Below the pieces are notes generated by a model. That model was not told the DNA's origin. It ran no database searches and saw only the letters and a list, made by a program, of their open reading frames with translations. A stretch of DNA of 7,319 bases from assembly GCA_900557315.1 (NCBI GenBank), contig USSI01000066.1, positions 1-7,319 on the forward strand. Reading direction: 5' to 3'. A program made the translations under genes and the position numbers. This stretch comes from an uncultured Butyricicoccus sp. GTDB lineage: Bacteria > Bacillota > Clostridia > Oscillospirales > Butyricicoccaceae. Of the stretch, positions 1 through 4,630 are shown in pieces. How positions within the stretch are numbered: the first letter of the stretch is position 1; every line of letters begins with the position of its first letter.

Positions 1-333
1 TTCTGTGCGGTGGACGGGCTGTTCGGGCTGGACCGGTCAACCGGCCTGCTGCTCGGCATCATGCTCGCGCAGGACGAAGGCGACAACGAAAAGGCACTTG
101 ACCTGTTTGAGCGGTATATTGACGCGCAGCTGGCCTGCACGCTGGACTACCGGGACAACCCGTTCTTTGCCGCCGTACAGATGCATGCACCCACGCACAA
201 TGAAATCGCGGAGACCCGTCGCCTGACGCTGCGCGCGATCGAAGAGGACGAGCGCTACGCGCCCATCCGGGACGAAGCGCGTTTCCGGGCAGCGCTCGGC
301 CGACTGCGCGCCGCGATCCCGCCGGAAGCATAA
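1..333 (+). CDS. C-terminal fragment of an unrecognised protein, possibly TPR-like
   Basis: The reading frame is open from the first base to a TAA at 331-333, so the window holds about 110 C-terminal residues and the start lies upstream. The fragment is soluble, mostly helical in appearance and rich in Ala, Arg, Glu and Asp. Repeated amphipathic stretches (EKALDLFERYID, then ETRRLTLRAIEEDERY, then a closing RFRAALGRLRAA) resemble the last helices of tetratricopeptide-type domains, in which a final 'repeat plus RF..L..RL' tail is common. I see no catalytic motif, membrane segment or metal ligand cluster. GC-rich codon use matches the neighbouring genes, which supports a real gene. Function is unknown; the TPR-like reading is inference from the helix pattern only. 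Confidence 0.75.
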   Translation, partial: FCAVDGLFGLDRSTGLLLGIMLAQDEGDNEKALDLFERYIDAQLACTLDYRDNPFFAAVQMHAPTHNEIAETRRLTLRAIEEDERYAPIRDEARFRAALGRLRAAIPPEA

Positions 334-366
334 AAAATACGCCCGGAACAAAAATCGTTCCGGGCG
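332..366. terminator. GC-rich hairpin between converging genes, best as a minus-strand terminator
   Basis: A perfect 10-bp stem (340-349 with 357-366, arm CGCCCGGAAC, 7-nt loop) lies directly after the stop codon of the first gene. Read on the minus strand it is followed by TATTTTTTA (331-339), a proper U-tract. Read on the plus strand it is followed only by TTACCC, so plus-strand termination would be weak or need other help. It probably serves both converging transcripts and backs up the terminator at 443-490. Confidence 0.7.
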
Positions 367-442
367 TTACCCGTGCTTGAGACACATCTTTTTCATATGC
401 AGAATGGAACTCCCCTGCTTTTATTTCAGGAAATTTAGATAT

Positions 443-490
443 AAAAAAACCACGCGGCCTGAACTGCACTATGCTGCAAGCCCTGCGTGG
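443..490 (-). terminator. Intrinsic terminator of the 30-residue gene
   Basis: On the minus strand CCACGC (490-485) pairs with GCGTGG (455-450), with possible further pairing inside the arm (TGCA with TGCA around the loop), and is followed at once by seven T residues (449-443). It begins 18 nt past the stop codon of the small gene at 508-600, which fits a dedicated transcript end. Confidence 0.75.
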
Positions 491-507
491 ACATATCGGT
501 AAGCAGT

Positions 508-600
508 TTACTTATCGCTCTGCGTCTCATGCTCATCGCCGAAAATCAGGTCGTCGATATCCGGCCGGTCGGGCTTCTGCGGGATTCTGATTTTTCTCAT
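508..600 (-). CDS. Small 30-residue protein of unknown function
   Basis: ATG at 600-598 to TAA at 510-508 encodes 30 residues starting MRKIRIPQKPDRPDIDDLIFG and ending in an acidic, polar tail. A strong AGGAGGTG Shine-Dalgarno lies about 10 nt upstream (611-618). A longer in-frame start at 705 is possible on paper, but its first half would contain the gene's own -10 and -35 elements and lacks such a ribosome site, so I chose the short form. There is no membrane segment, signal peptide or cysteine; the N-terminal third is basic and proline-containing, the rest acidic. Promoter (639-666), RBS, stop and terminator (443-490) make a complete monocistronic unit of about 190 nt. I do not recognise the family. 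The alternative is a regulatory RNA with a fortuitous ORF. Confidence 0.6.
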   Translation of the reverse strand: MRKIRIPQKPDRPDIDDLIFGDEHETQSDK

Positions 601-638
601 AAGCCTTTGCACCTCCTCTGTTTCGTATTCTATGAATA

Positions 639-666
639 AGTATAACATATTATGCAGAAAAATCAA
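639..666 (-). promoter_or_regulatory. Sigma-A promoter of the 30-residue gene
   Basis: On the minus strand TTGATT (666-661) and TATACT (644-639) are separated by 16 nt, close to the sigma-A consensus, in a strongly AT-rich stretch. Transcription would begin near 632, leaving a leader of about 30 nt with the Shine-Dalgarno in it. Confidence 0.65.
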
Positions 667-682
667 ATGAAATTCCTGTAAA

Positions 683-698
683 GTTACACAAATGTAAC
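683..698. promoter_or_regulatory. Perfect dyad upstream of the small-gene promoter, candidate operator
   Basis: GTTACACAAATGTAAC is a perfect inverted repeat with 6-bp arms and a 4-bp centre. It lies 16 bp upstream of the -35 hexamer of the small gene, the position expected for an activator site. No regulator in the window can be assigned to it. Confidence 0.35.
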
Positions 699-805
699 AA
701 TTCAATGAAATCTTTCCGTGAACTTTTTGTTAAATCCAACTATAATTTTGTAAATTCTCAAAAATCCCCGATAAAAAGCCGTTTTTCACGCCAGTCATGC
801 AGGCA

Positions 806-1052
806 CAAAAAACAAAAACCAGCCCATCCTGCGGGCTGGCTCAAAACAGCAGGCCTCATAACCTGCCCCTTTCCCATAGCGGCAATCCGGTCCGCCTATC
901 ACGCGGTACTTTCCGCCTTTGGGTCAGATAAAAATACCCCGCCCTGCCGATGCAGCCCGATTAGTAACCTGCACGACTCGGCAGGTGGGTTTTCTGTTTG
1001 GCATGTCTGCGCTTCCAACGTCCGTGTATACCCGGGAGGCCTGCTGCTCAAT
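806..1052 (-). ncRNA. Candidate structured RNA gene with closing stem (possibly 6S-type)
   Basis: Between the DUF1292 gene and the small gene there are about 340 bases without a credible protein frame, yet the minus strand is full of stems. 1046-1036 pairs perfectly over 11 bp with 857-847 (arm CAGCAGGCCTC), enclosing about 200 nt. Inside are a long hairpin at 990-936 (ACCC/GGGU, an 8-bp CCUGCCGA/UCGGCAGG stem, then a 5-bp UGCAG/CUGCA stem), a small hairpin at 916-903 (GCGG/CCGC) and one at 899-876 (AUAG-CGG with CCG-CUAU, one bulge). A strong terminator follows at 839-807. Length, end-to-end closing stem and single terminator fit a free-standing RNA such as 6S RNA. I could not match conserved sequence, however, and the 3' side is more branched than classical 6S. 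It does not match SRP, RNase P or tmRNA signatures I know. No clean promoter is visible: TTGAGC/TATACA (1051-1025) has a short 15-nt spacer and would start inside the closing stem. Confidence 0.5.
807..839 (-). terminator. Intrinsic terminator after the candidate RNA
   Basis: On the minus strand CCAGCCC (839-833) pairs with GGGCTGG (825-819) around a 7-nt loop and is followed by TTTTTGTTTT (818-809). This is a textbook Rho-independent terminator. It is over 340 nt beyond the DUF1292 stop codon, which argues for a separate transcript ending here. Confidence 0.85.
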
Positions 1053-1091
1053 GCCAAAACTTTCCGAAATCCCGTACTAAAAATGTGGGTT

Positions 1092-1119
1092 AAAAAAGAG
1101 CTGCTGTCGTACAGGGCAG
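1092..1119 (-). terminator. Weak intrinsic terminator after the DUF1292 gene
   Basis: On the minus strand CTGC (1119-1116) pairs with GCAG (1104-1101) and TGT with ACA inside it, with a two-base bulge, followed by CTCTTTTTT. The stem is short (7 bp), so read-through into the downstream RNA region is possible. Confidence 0.5.
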
Positions 1120-1180
1120 GGATATCCGCCTTGCCGGAACCGTTTTGCGGTCCCTTTCACGCACGCTTTACCGGGGAGGG

Positions 1181-1456
1181 TTATTCGTCCTCCTCGGCCT
1201 CGGCGCGCTCCATCACAATGTTGAACACTGCATCAGCGATTTCGTCGTCCTCCACCGCCTCAAGCAGTTCTTCGCCGTCTTCCTCGACGATCTGCATGAT
1301 GACAACCTCCGCGTCTTCCTCCAGCGAAAGCTCCGCCGGGATAAACGCCAGATAGGTCGTGCCCTCGTATTCCACGGTGTCGATGTGTTCAAACTCGACC
1401 TCGTTGCCGTCCTCATCAATCAACGTTACGAAATCGTTGCCGTATTCCTCGTTCAC
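1181..1456 (-). CDS. DUF1292 family protein (YrzB-like)
   Basis: The product is 91 residues and very acidic. It has the DUF1292 pattern of a short beta-rich core (DFVTLIDEDGNEVEFEHIDTVEYEGTTYLAFIP, residues 9-40) followed by an Asp/Glu-rich segment and an acidic tail. Members are small cytosolic proteins of unknown function common in Firmicutes; in Bacillus subtilis yrzB sits with yrrK and yrzL near alaS. Here it appears alone. The start is GTG at 1456-1454, preceded by an AAAGGAGGTG ribosome site, and is better supported than the internal ATG further in. A good promoter lies at 1523-1551 and a weak terminator at 1092-1119. Function cannot be assigned; family membership is judged from length, acidity and the Asp-rich core. 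Confidence 0.85.
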   Translation of the reverse strand: MNEEYGNDFVTLIDEDGNEVEFEHIDTVEYEGTTYLAFIPAELSLEEDAEVVIMQIVEEDGEELLEAVEDDEIADAVFNIVMERAEAEEDE

Positions 1457-1522
1457 AGATCCGGCACCTCCTTTATGTTCCCTGTTGTAACTGTTGTGGG
1501 GGATATTTCCTTCCCCGCTTTA

Positions 1523-1551
1523 AGCATAGCAAATCACAAGCGGTTTGTAAA
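1523..1551 (-). promoter_or_regulatory. Sigma-A promoter of the DUF1292 gene
   Basis: On the minus strand TTTACA (1551-1546), a 17-nt spacer and TATGCT (1528-1523) form a near-consensus promoter. The leader to the GTG start is about 60 nt. Confidence 0.7.
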
Positions 1552-1634
1552 GCCCAAGTTGCAGGGACTGCGCACTGTCATAGTATGCCGTTCACTCGCA
1601 ATATCATACCAGCTGAAAAGAAAGAAATAAAGCC

Positions 1635-1663
1635 TTGACTTTTCCTGTCCGTTCTGGTATAGT
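1635..1663 (+). promoter_or_regulatory. Strong sigma-A promoter of the infC-rpmI-rplT operon
   Basis: TTGACT (1635-1640), a 17-nt spacer and TATAGT (1658-1663), with TGG directly before the -10 (extended -10), make the best promoter in the window. Transcription would start near 1670. The leader before infC is therefore about 170 nt, long enough for the attenuator described separately. Confidence 0.9.
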
Positions 1664-1670
1664 AATGCAG

Positions 1671-1804
1671 GTAACAAAGAAGAAGGCAGCGTCCTCACCC
1701 GCAGCGCATCAGCAAACGGGTCAATAAAGCACAAAGCCGTGTCGCGCGGTTTTGCGTTTTTATGCTGGGAGGACGGTCGTTTTCGACCGGTCCTTTTTCT
1801 TTTT
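1671..1804 (+). promoter_or_regulatory. infC operon leader with alternative antiterminator (L20-leader-like)
   Basis: CGTCCTC at 1690-1696 is complementary to GAGGACG at 1769-1775, and CAGC at 1702-1705 to GCTG at 1764-1767. This extended pairing would occupy the 5' arm of the terminator at 1771-1804, so the two folds exclude each other. In Bacillus subtilis the orthologous operon is controlled by bL20 binding its leader and promoting premature termination. Position, operon content and competing folds here fit the same kind of control, but the bL20 binding site itself is not proven by eye. Confidence 0.7.
1771..1804 (+). terminator. Attenuator terminator upstream of infC
   Basis: GGAC-GGTCG (1771-1779) pairs with CGACC-G-GTCC (1784-1793) around a TTTT loop with one bulged G, and is followed by TTTTTCTTTTT. 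It precedes the infC ribosome site by about 20 nt, so it can only act as a regulatory terminator in the leader. Confidence 0.85.
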
Positions 1805-1839
1805 GTCTTAACCTGTTAATCGTTTGGAGGTGCTTACCA

Positions 1840-2358
1840 ATCAGCAGCATGGAACATCAAATCAATGAAGAGATCCGCGACAGAGAAGTCCGTCTGATTA
1901 ACGACGACGGCGAGCAGCTCGGTATCGTCCCCATCCAGAAAGCGCAGGAAGCCGCCGTGGAAAAGGGCATGGATCTGGTCAAGATCGCCCCGCAGGCCAA
2001 GCCGCCTGTCTGCAAAATCATGGACTACGGCAAATTCCGTTTCGAGCAGGCCAAGCGCGAAAAGGAAGCGCGCAAGAATCAGCGCGTCGTGGAGATCAAA
2101 GAGATTCGCCTGACCCCCAACATCGACGTCGGCGACCTGAACACCAAGGTAAAGAACGCCTGCCGCTTCCTCAAGGACGGCGACAAGGTCAAGGTTTCGG
2201 TCCGTTTCCGCGGCCGTGAGGTTACGCATGCGTCGCTCGGTCAGGATCTGCTCCATCGCTTCGCGGAACTGTGCGCAGATTGCAGCACGGTGGAAAAGCA
2301 GCCCAAGCTCGAAGGCCGCCAGATGCTCATGTTTCTGGCGCCCGCCAAGGACAAGTAA
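1840..2358 (+). CDS. infC: Translation initiation factor IF-3, apparent AUC start
   Basis: IF-3 binds the 30S subunit, blocks premature 50S joining and checks the start codon-initiator tRNA pairing. The 172-residue product has the usual length. The N-domain includes RDREVRLINDDGEQLGIVP and ends in KPPVCKIMDYGKFRFEQAKREKEARKNQ, the conserved linker region. The C-domain runs from EIRLTPNI through VRFRGREVTH to LMFLAPAK. The first in-frame ATG (1849) lies 18 nt after the GGAGG ribosome site (1826-1830), too far. An in-frame ATC at 1840 lies 9 nt after it, ideal spacing. infC is known for non-AUG starts (AUU in E. coli), which IF-3 itself discriminates against, giving autoregulation; AUC is therefore the likely start. 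It is the first gene of the operon with rpmI and rplT. Confidence 0.93.
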   Translation: MSSMEHQINEEIRDREVRLINDDGEQLGIVPIQKAQEAAVEKGMDLVKIAPQAKPPVCKIMDYGKFRFEQAKREKEARKNQRVVEIKEIRLTPNIDVGDLNTKVKNACRFLKDGDKVKVSVRFRGREVTHASLGQDLLHRFAELCADCSTVEKQPKLEGRQMLMFLAPAKDK

Positions 2359-2405
2359 ACCAATAAAGCGCGTTTGCAGCGCAAATTCAGAGAGGAGCAA
2401 ACCTT

Positions 2406-2609
2406 ATGCCTAAGATCAAAACGCACAGCGGTGCAAAGAAGAGATTTACCGTTACCAAGAACGGCAAGTTCAAGCGCGGCCACGTCGGCAAGCGCCACCT
2501 GCTCAACGGCCATGGTAAGACGACCAAGCTGAAGCGCCACCTCCGCAAGGAAGGCTTCGCGGATTCCACCAACGTAGCGCAGCTCAAGCGTCTGCTGCCG
2601 TACAAGTAA
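2406..2609 (+). CDS. rpmI: 50S ribosomal protein bL35
   Basis: This 67-residue, strongly basic protein begins MPKIKTHSGAKKRF, continues through GKFKRGHVGKRHLL and ends in RLLPYK, the full bL35 pattern and length. It binds 23S rRNA in the large subunit. The ATG is preceded by GAGGAG with 8-nt spacing. It lies 47 nt after infC; the gap holds a small hairpin (TTTGC/GCAAA around 2372-2384) but no U-tract, so transcription should continue. No start ambiguity or unusual residue is seen. Confidence 0.97.
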   Translation: MPKIKTHSGAKKRFTVTKNGKFKRGHVGKRHLLNGHGKTTKLKRHLRKEGFADSTNVAQLKRLLPYK

Positions 2610-2646
2610 TCAGAACCATCATCTTTTCATATAGGAGGCAAATACA

Positions 2647-3000
2647 ATGGCAAGAGTTAAGGGCGCAATGATGACGCGCAAAAGAAGAAAGAAGATCCTG
2701 AAGCGTGCCAAGGGTTACTGGGGCGCCAAGTCCACCCACTACCGCGTAGCCAACCAGGCGGTTATGAAAAGCCTGAAGTACGCTTATATCGGCCGCAAGC
2801 ACAAGAAGCGTGACTTCCGCCGTCTGTGGATCACCCGTATTTCGGCTGCCGCCAAGTCCTGCGACATGAACTACAGCCGCTTCATGAACGGCCTGAAGAA
2901 GGCTGGCATTGACCTCAACCGCAAGATGCTCGCTGACCTGGCTGTCAACGACAAGGCTGCTTTCGCTGCTCTGGCAGAGAAGGCAAAGGCTGCGCTTTAA
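2647..3000 (+). CDS. rplT: 50S ribosomal protein bL20
   Basis: This 117-residue basic protein has all bL20 landmarks: [26 protein letters not shown] at the N terminus (the long helical extension that threads into 23S rRNA), [11 protein letters not shown] in the middle, and [18 protein letters not shown] near the C terminus. It is needed early in 50S assembly, and in Firmicutes it represses its own operon through the mRNA leader. An AGGAGG site lies 8 nt before the ATG, and rpmI ends 37 nt upstream. It is the last gene of the operon, followed by a terminator. Confidence 0.97.
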   Translation: MARVKGAMMTRKRRKKILKRAKGYWGAKSTHYRVANQAVMKSLKYAYIGRKHKKRDFRRLWITRISAAAKSCDMNYSRFMNGLKKAGIDLNRKMLADLAVNDKAAFAALAEKAKAAL

Positions 3001-3032
3001 TCTGCGCGCCGGCCGGTCCAACCGCAAAGCAG

Positions 3033-3071
3033 GAAAGCCTTTCCGGAAATCCGGACAGGCTTTCTTTTTTT
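3033..3071 (+). terminator. Intrinsic terminator of the infC operon
   Basis: GAAAGCCT (3033-3040) pairs with AGGCTTTC (3057-3064). The TCCGGA repeats inside can extend the stem, and seven T residues follow (3065-3071). It closes the operon 33 nt after rplT. Confidence 0.9.
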
Positions 3072-3072
3072 G

Positions 3073-3101
3073 TTCCATCCGCGGCGCGGCTGTGCTATAA
3101 T
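3073..3101 (+). promoter_or_regulatory. Extended -10 promoter of the phosphoribosyltransferase-like gene
   Basis: A perfect TATAAT (3096-3101) with TGC directly before it (extended -10) and a poor -35 (TTCCAT, 17-nt spacer) lie just after the infC terminator. Transcription would start near 3108. The 13 bases at 3089-3101 are identical to those of the malQ promoter. Confidence 0.75.
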
Positions 3102-3106
3102 TAGAT

Positions 3107-3120
3107 TGTGATCTCTCACA
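3107..3120. promoter_or_regulatory. Dyad at the transcription start, candidate operator
   Basis: TGTGATCTCTCACA is a perfect inverted repeat (5-bp arms, 4-bp centre) placed at the predicted start of transcription, where a bound repressor would block initiation. It could also form a weak 5' stem in the mRNA. The regulator is unknown, and the spacer differs from the CRP consensus. Confidence 0.3.
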
Positions 3121-3145
3121 GCAAAGCAAGAAAGGTGGTTTTCCC

Positions 3146-3784
3146 ATGCAGCAGCCGATTCGAATCATATCCCGCGCCAACAAGCGCCTTTACGCGGACG
3201 CAATCCCCGGGCATTTTGCAACCAATCATTCTCATATCAACTACTACATTGATATGTCGGAAATCAAGCATAACATGACCATGTCGCTCGAAGCGGCACG
3301 CAGCATTGCGTTCCACTTTTCCACGGTCAGCGTGGACACGATCCTGTGCCTTGAGGGCACGGAATACATTGGCGCATACATCGCGCGCGAGCTGGCCAAC
3401 GCAGGCCTTGGCAGCATGAATTCCGGCAAAGATATCTACCTCATCGAGCCGGACAGCAACGTCAACGGCCAGTTCATGTTTGCGGACAACCTGCGGCATA
3501 TGATCGAGCACCGCAATGTGCTGGTCCTGGTCAACACCGCGTCAACCGGCCAGACCCTCTCGCAGACGCGCGAATGCATCGAATATTACGGCGGCCGCGT
3601 GGCAGGCTACTCCGCGCTGTTCTCCAACATCTCCGAGCTGGACGGCAAGCCGGTCATCAGCCTGTTTACAGGCGCGGATTTCCCGCATTACCACAACTTC
3701 GTGCGCGGCAAGGACTGCCCTGCGTGCGCGGCGGGCACACCGCTGGATGCCATCGTCACCCCGCGCGGCTATACCAAACTGTAA
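3146..3784 (+). CDS. Phosphoribosyltransferase-fold protein with altered PRPP loop
   Basis: The product is 212 residues with a type I PRTase layout similar to orotate phosphoribosyltransferase: an N-terminal hood region (residues 1-55), a substrate-side strand (DTILCLEGTEYIGAYIARELANAG, about 64-87), then the PRPP-loop position VLVLVNTASTGQT (125-137) followed by the helix LSQTRECIEYYGGRVAGYSALF. Active family members usually carry two adjacent acidic residues before the loop; here they are Asn130-Thr131, so PRPP binding or catalysis may be changed. The C terminus has a CPAC motif (KDCPACAAGTPLDAIVTPRGY), reminiscent of a metal knuckle or thiol pair. The start is ATG with AAAGGTGG 7 nt upstream. 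It is monocistronic, with its own promoter and terminator. The substrate is not identifiable, and a regulatory or non-catalytic role is possible. Confidence 0.75.
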   Translation: MQQPIRIISRANKRLYADAIPGHFATNHSHINYYIDMSEIKHNMTMSLEAARSIAFHFSTVSVDTILCLEGTEYIGAYIARELANAGLGSMNSGKDIYLIEPDSNVNGQFMFADNLRHMIEHRNVLVLVNTASTGQTLSQTRECIEYYGGRVAGYSALFSNISELDGKPVISLFTGADFPHYHNFVRGKDCPACAAGTPLDAIVTPRGYTKL

Positions 3785-3792
3785 CCATAGCA

Positions 3793-3832
3793 AACAACCG
3801 GAAGGGTTATTCCCCTTCCGGTTGTTGTTTTT
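3793..3832 (+). terminator. Terminator shared by convergent genes
   Basis: A 14-bp perfect stem (3793-3806 with 3813-3826, core CAACCGGAAGGG) with a 6-nt loop is followed by GTTTTT on the plus strand. On the minus strand only TTTGC follows, so it terminates the plus gene well and the minus operon weakly. The stop codon of the minus-strand DUF134 gene is in its loop. Confidence 0.85.
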
Positions 3833-4172
3833 CATGCATCCTGCGCGCACAGCACCCGCTGCGCGGGCAATGCGCGCGTTTTTCGCACACCTCGACGTCG
3901 CCGCCCTCGATGCGAAGCGCCTTGCCGTTCACGACACAGTCCGCTATCTTGCGGCGCGCGCTGTTGTAGATCGCCTGAACGGTCGTGCGTGCTACGCCCA
4001 TCTGCGCGGCCGCCTGTTCCTGCTGCAGGCCCTCGAGGTCGATCAGGCGGATTGCCTCGTATTCATCCAGCCCCATCGCGACAGCCTCCCCCGCACAGAC
4101 TGCGCCGCGCGGGACAAACTCCCGGCAGGAAGGCAGGCCGCACACCCGGCGGCATTTTTTCGGCCTGGGCAT
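3807..4172 (-). CDS. DUF134 (UPF0251) DNA-binding protein, Cys-rich
   Basis: This 121-residue protein shows the DUF134 pattern. MPRPKKCRRVCGLPSC opens the protein with clustered Cys (7, 11, 16, 26). A sigma-70-region-4-like helix-turn-helix follows (about 35-78, LDEYEAIRLIDLEGLQQEQAAAQMGVARTTVQ...). The C-terminal tail carries Cys 96, 102, 107 and 108. Nine cysteines in all suggest binding of a metal or Fe-S cluster, so a metal- or redox-responsive regulator is a fair inference. The ATG is three bases after the TGA of the NifX-family gene and has no clear Shine-Dalgarno, implying translational coupling. DUF134 and NifX/NafY genes are often neighbours in anaerobes. Its likely target is its own operon, through the CCGGCATATG elements near 4606-4654, but this is inference. 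Confidence 0.88.
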   Translation of the reverse strand: MPRPKKCRRVCGLPSCREFVPRGAVCAGEAVAMGLDEYEAIRLIDLEGLQQEQAAAQMGVARTTVQAIYNSARRKIADCVVNGKALRIEGGDVEVCEKRAHCPRSGCCARRMHEKQQPEGE

Positions 4173-4175
4173 GGG

Positions 4176-4580
4176 TCAGCCGTGGCAGTGACCGCCGCAG
4201 TGGTGGCCGCCGTGCGAGGCGCAGTCATGCCCTTCCCCGTGGTGCTCATGGTGGCTGCACTTGACATCCGGGTTGTACGCCAGCGTACCGGACAGGAACG
4301 CTGCAACCGCCTCGTCCGCGCTGCCCTGTACCCCGCCGAGCAGGCGGATATTCGCCTCCGCGAGCGCGGCCTGCGCGCCGCCGCCGATGCCGCCGCAGAT
4401 CAGGGTGTCCACACCCTGGGCAGCAAGGAAGCCCGCAAGCGCGCCATGTCCGCTGCCGTTTGTATCCACAATTTTGGAAGAAAGGATTTTCCCGTCCTTT
4501 GCCTCATATAGTTTGAACTGGGCGGTGTGGCCAAAGTGCTGGAATACCTGCCCATCCTCGTAAGTGACTGCAATCTTCAT
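4176..4580 (-). CDS. NifX/NafY-family protein with His/Cys-rich tail
   Basis: The 134-residue product begins MKIAVTYEDGQVFQHFGHTAQFKLYE, the dinitrogenase iron-molybdenum cofactor biosynthesis domain. That domain continues to about residue 100 with the typical VDTLICGGIGGGAQAAL glycine-rich segment and an NIRLLGGVQGSADEAV end. In nitrogen fixers such domains carry FeMo-co precursors; in non-fixing anaerobes related stand-alone proteins are common and of unclear role. No nif genes are visible here. The last 27 residues (108-134) hold 4 Cys and 10 His, an added metal-binding tail. GGAGG lies 9 nt before the ATG. It is first in the operon with the DUF134 gene, behind the promoter at 4631-4658. 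Metal storage, sensing or delivery is plausible but unproven. Confidence 0.88.
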   Translation of the reverse strand: MKIAVTYEDGQVFQHFGHTAQFKLYEAKDGKILSSKIVDTNGSGHGALAGFLAAQGVDTLICGGIGGGAQAALAEANIRLLGGVQGSADEAVAAFLSGTLAYNPDVKCSHHEHHGEGHDCASHGGHHCGGHCHG

Positions 4581-4605
4581 TGTGATGCGCCTCCGTGTTT
4601 CATTT

Positions 4606-4619
4606 CCGGCATATGCCGG
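4606..4619. promoter_or_regulatory. Perfect palindrome, operator candidate 1
   Basis: CCGGCATATGCCGG is a 14-bp perfect palindrome, flanked by TTT on its left. It sits just downstream of the predicted start of the NifX-family/DUF134 transcript. A second, partial copy lies 39 bp away on the other side of the promoter. Confidence 0.65.
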
Positions 4620-4630
4620 TTACTTATTAT

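Noticed and set aside
601..705. 65-residue extended version of the mini-gene
   Set aside because: The extension contains the -10 and -35 of the gene's own promoter and the Shine-Dalgarno of the shorter start, so the 30-residue form is preferred.
718..746. Plus-strand promoter-like GTGAAC-17-TATAAT
   Set aside because: It lies in a very AT-rich spacer where such matches arise easily, and nothing convincing lies downstream on the plus strand, only the antisense of the RNA region.
876..916. T-box-like string (GUACCGCGU) in the candidate RNA
   Set aside because: Only part of the T-box consensus is present. There is no specifier stem or downstream aminoacyl-tRNA synthetase or amino-acid gene, and the terminator leads only toward the mini-gene.
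705..1355. 216-codon plus-strand frame across the candidate RNA and the DUF1292 gene
   Set aside because: It has no ribosome site, has low-complexity Ser-rich sequence where it runs antisense to the acidic DUF1292 gene, and crosses a minus-strand promoter and terminator. It is a shadow frame.
3516..4511. 331-codon plus-strand frame
   Set aside because: It overlaps the PRTase-like gene in another frame, runs through its terminator and is antisense to DUF134 and NifX. The composition is Ala/Arg-rich with no recognisable domain.
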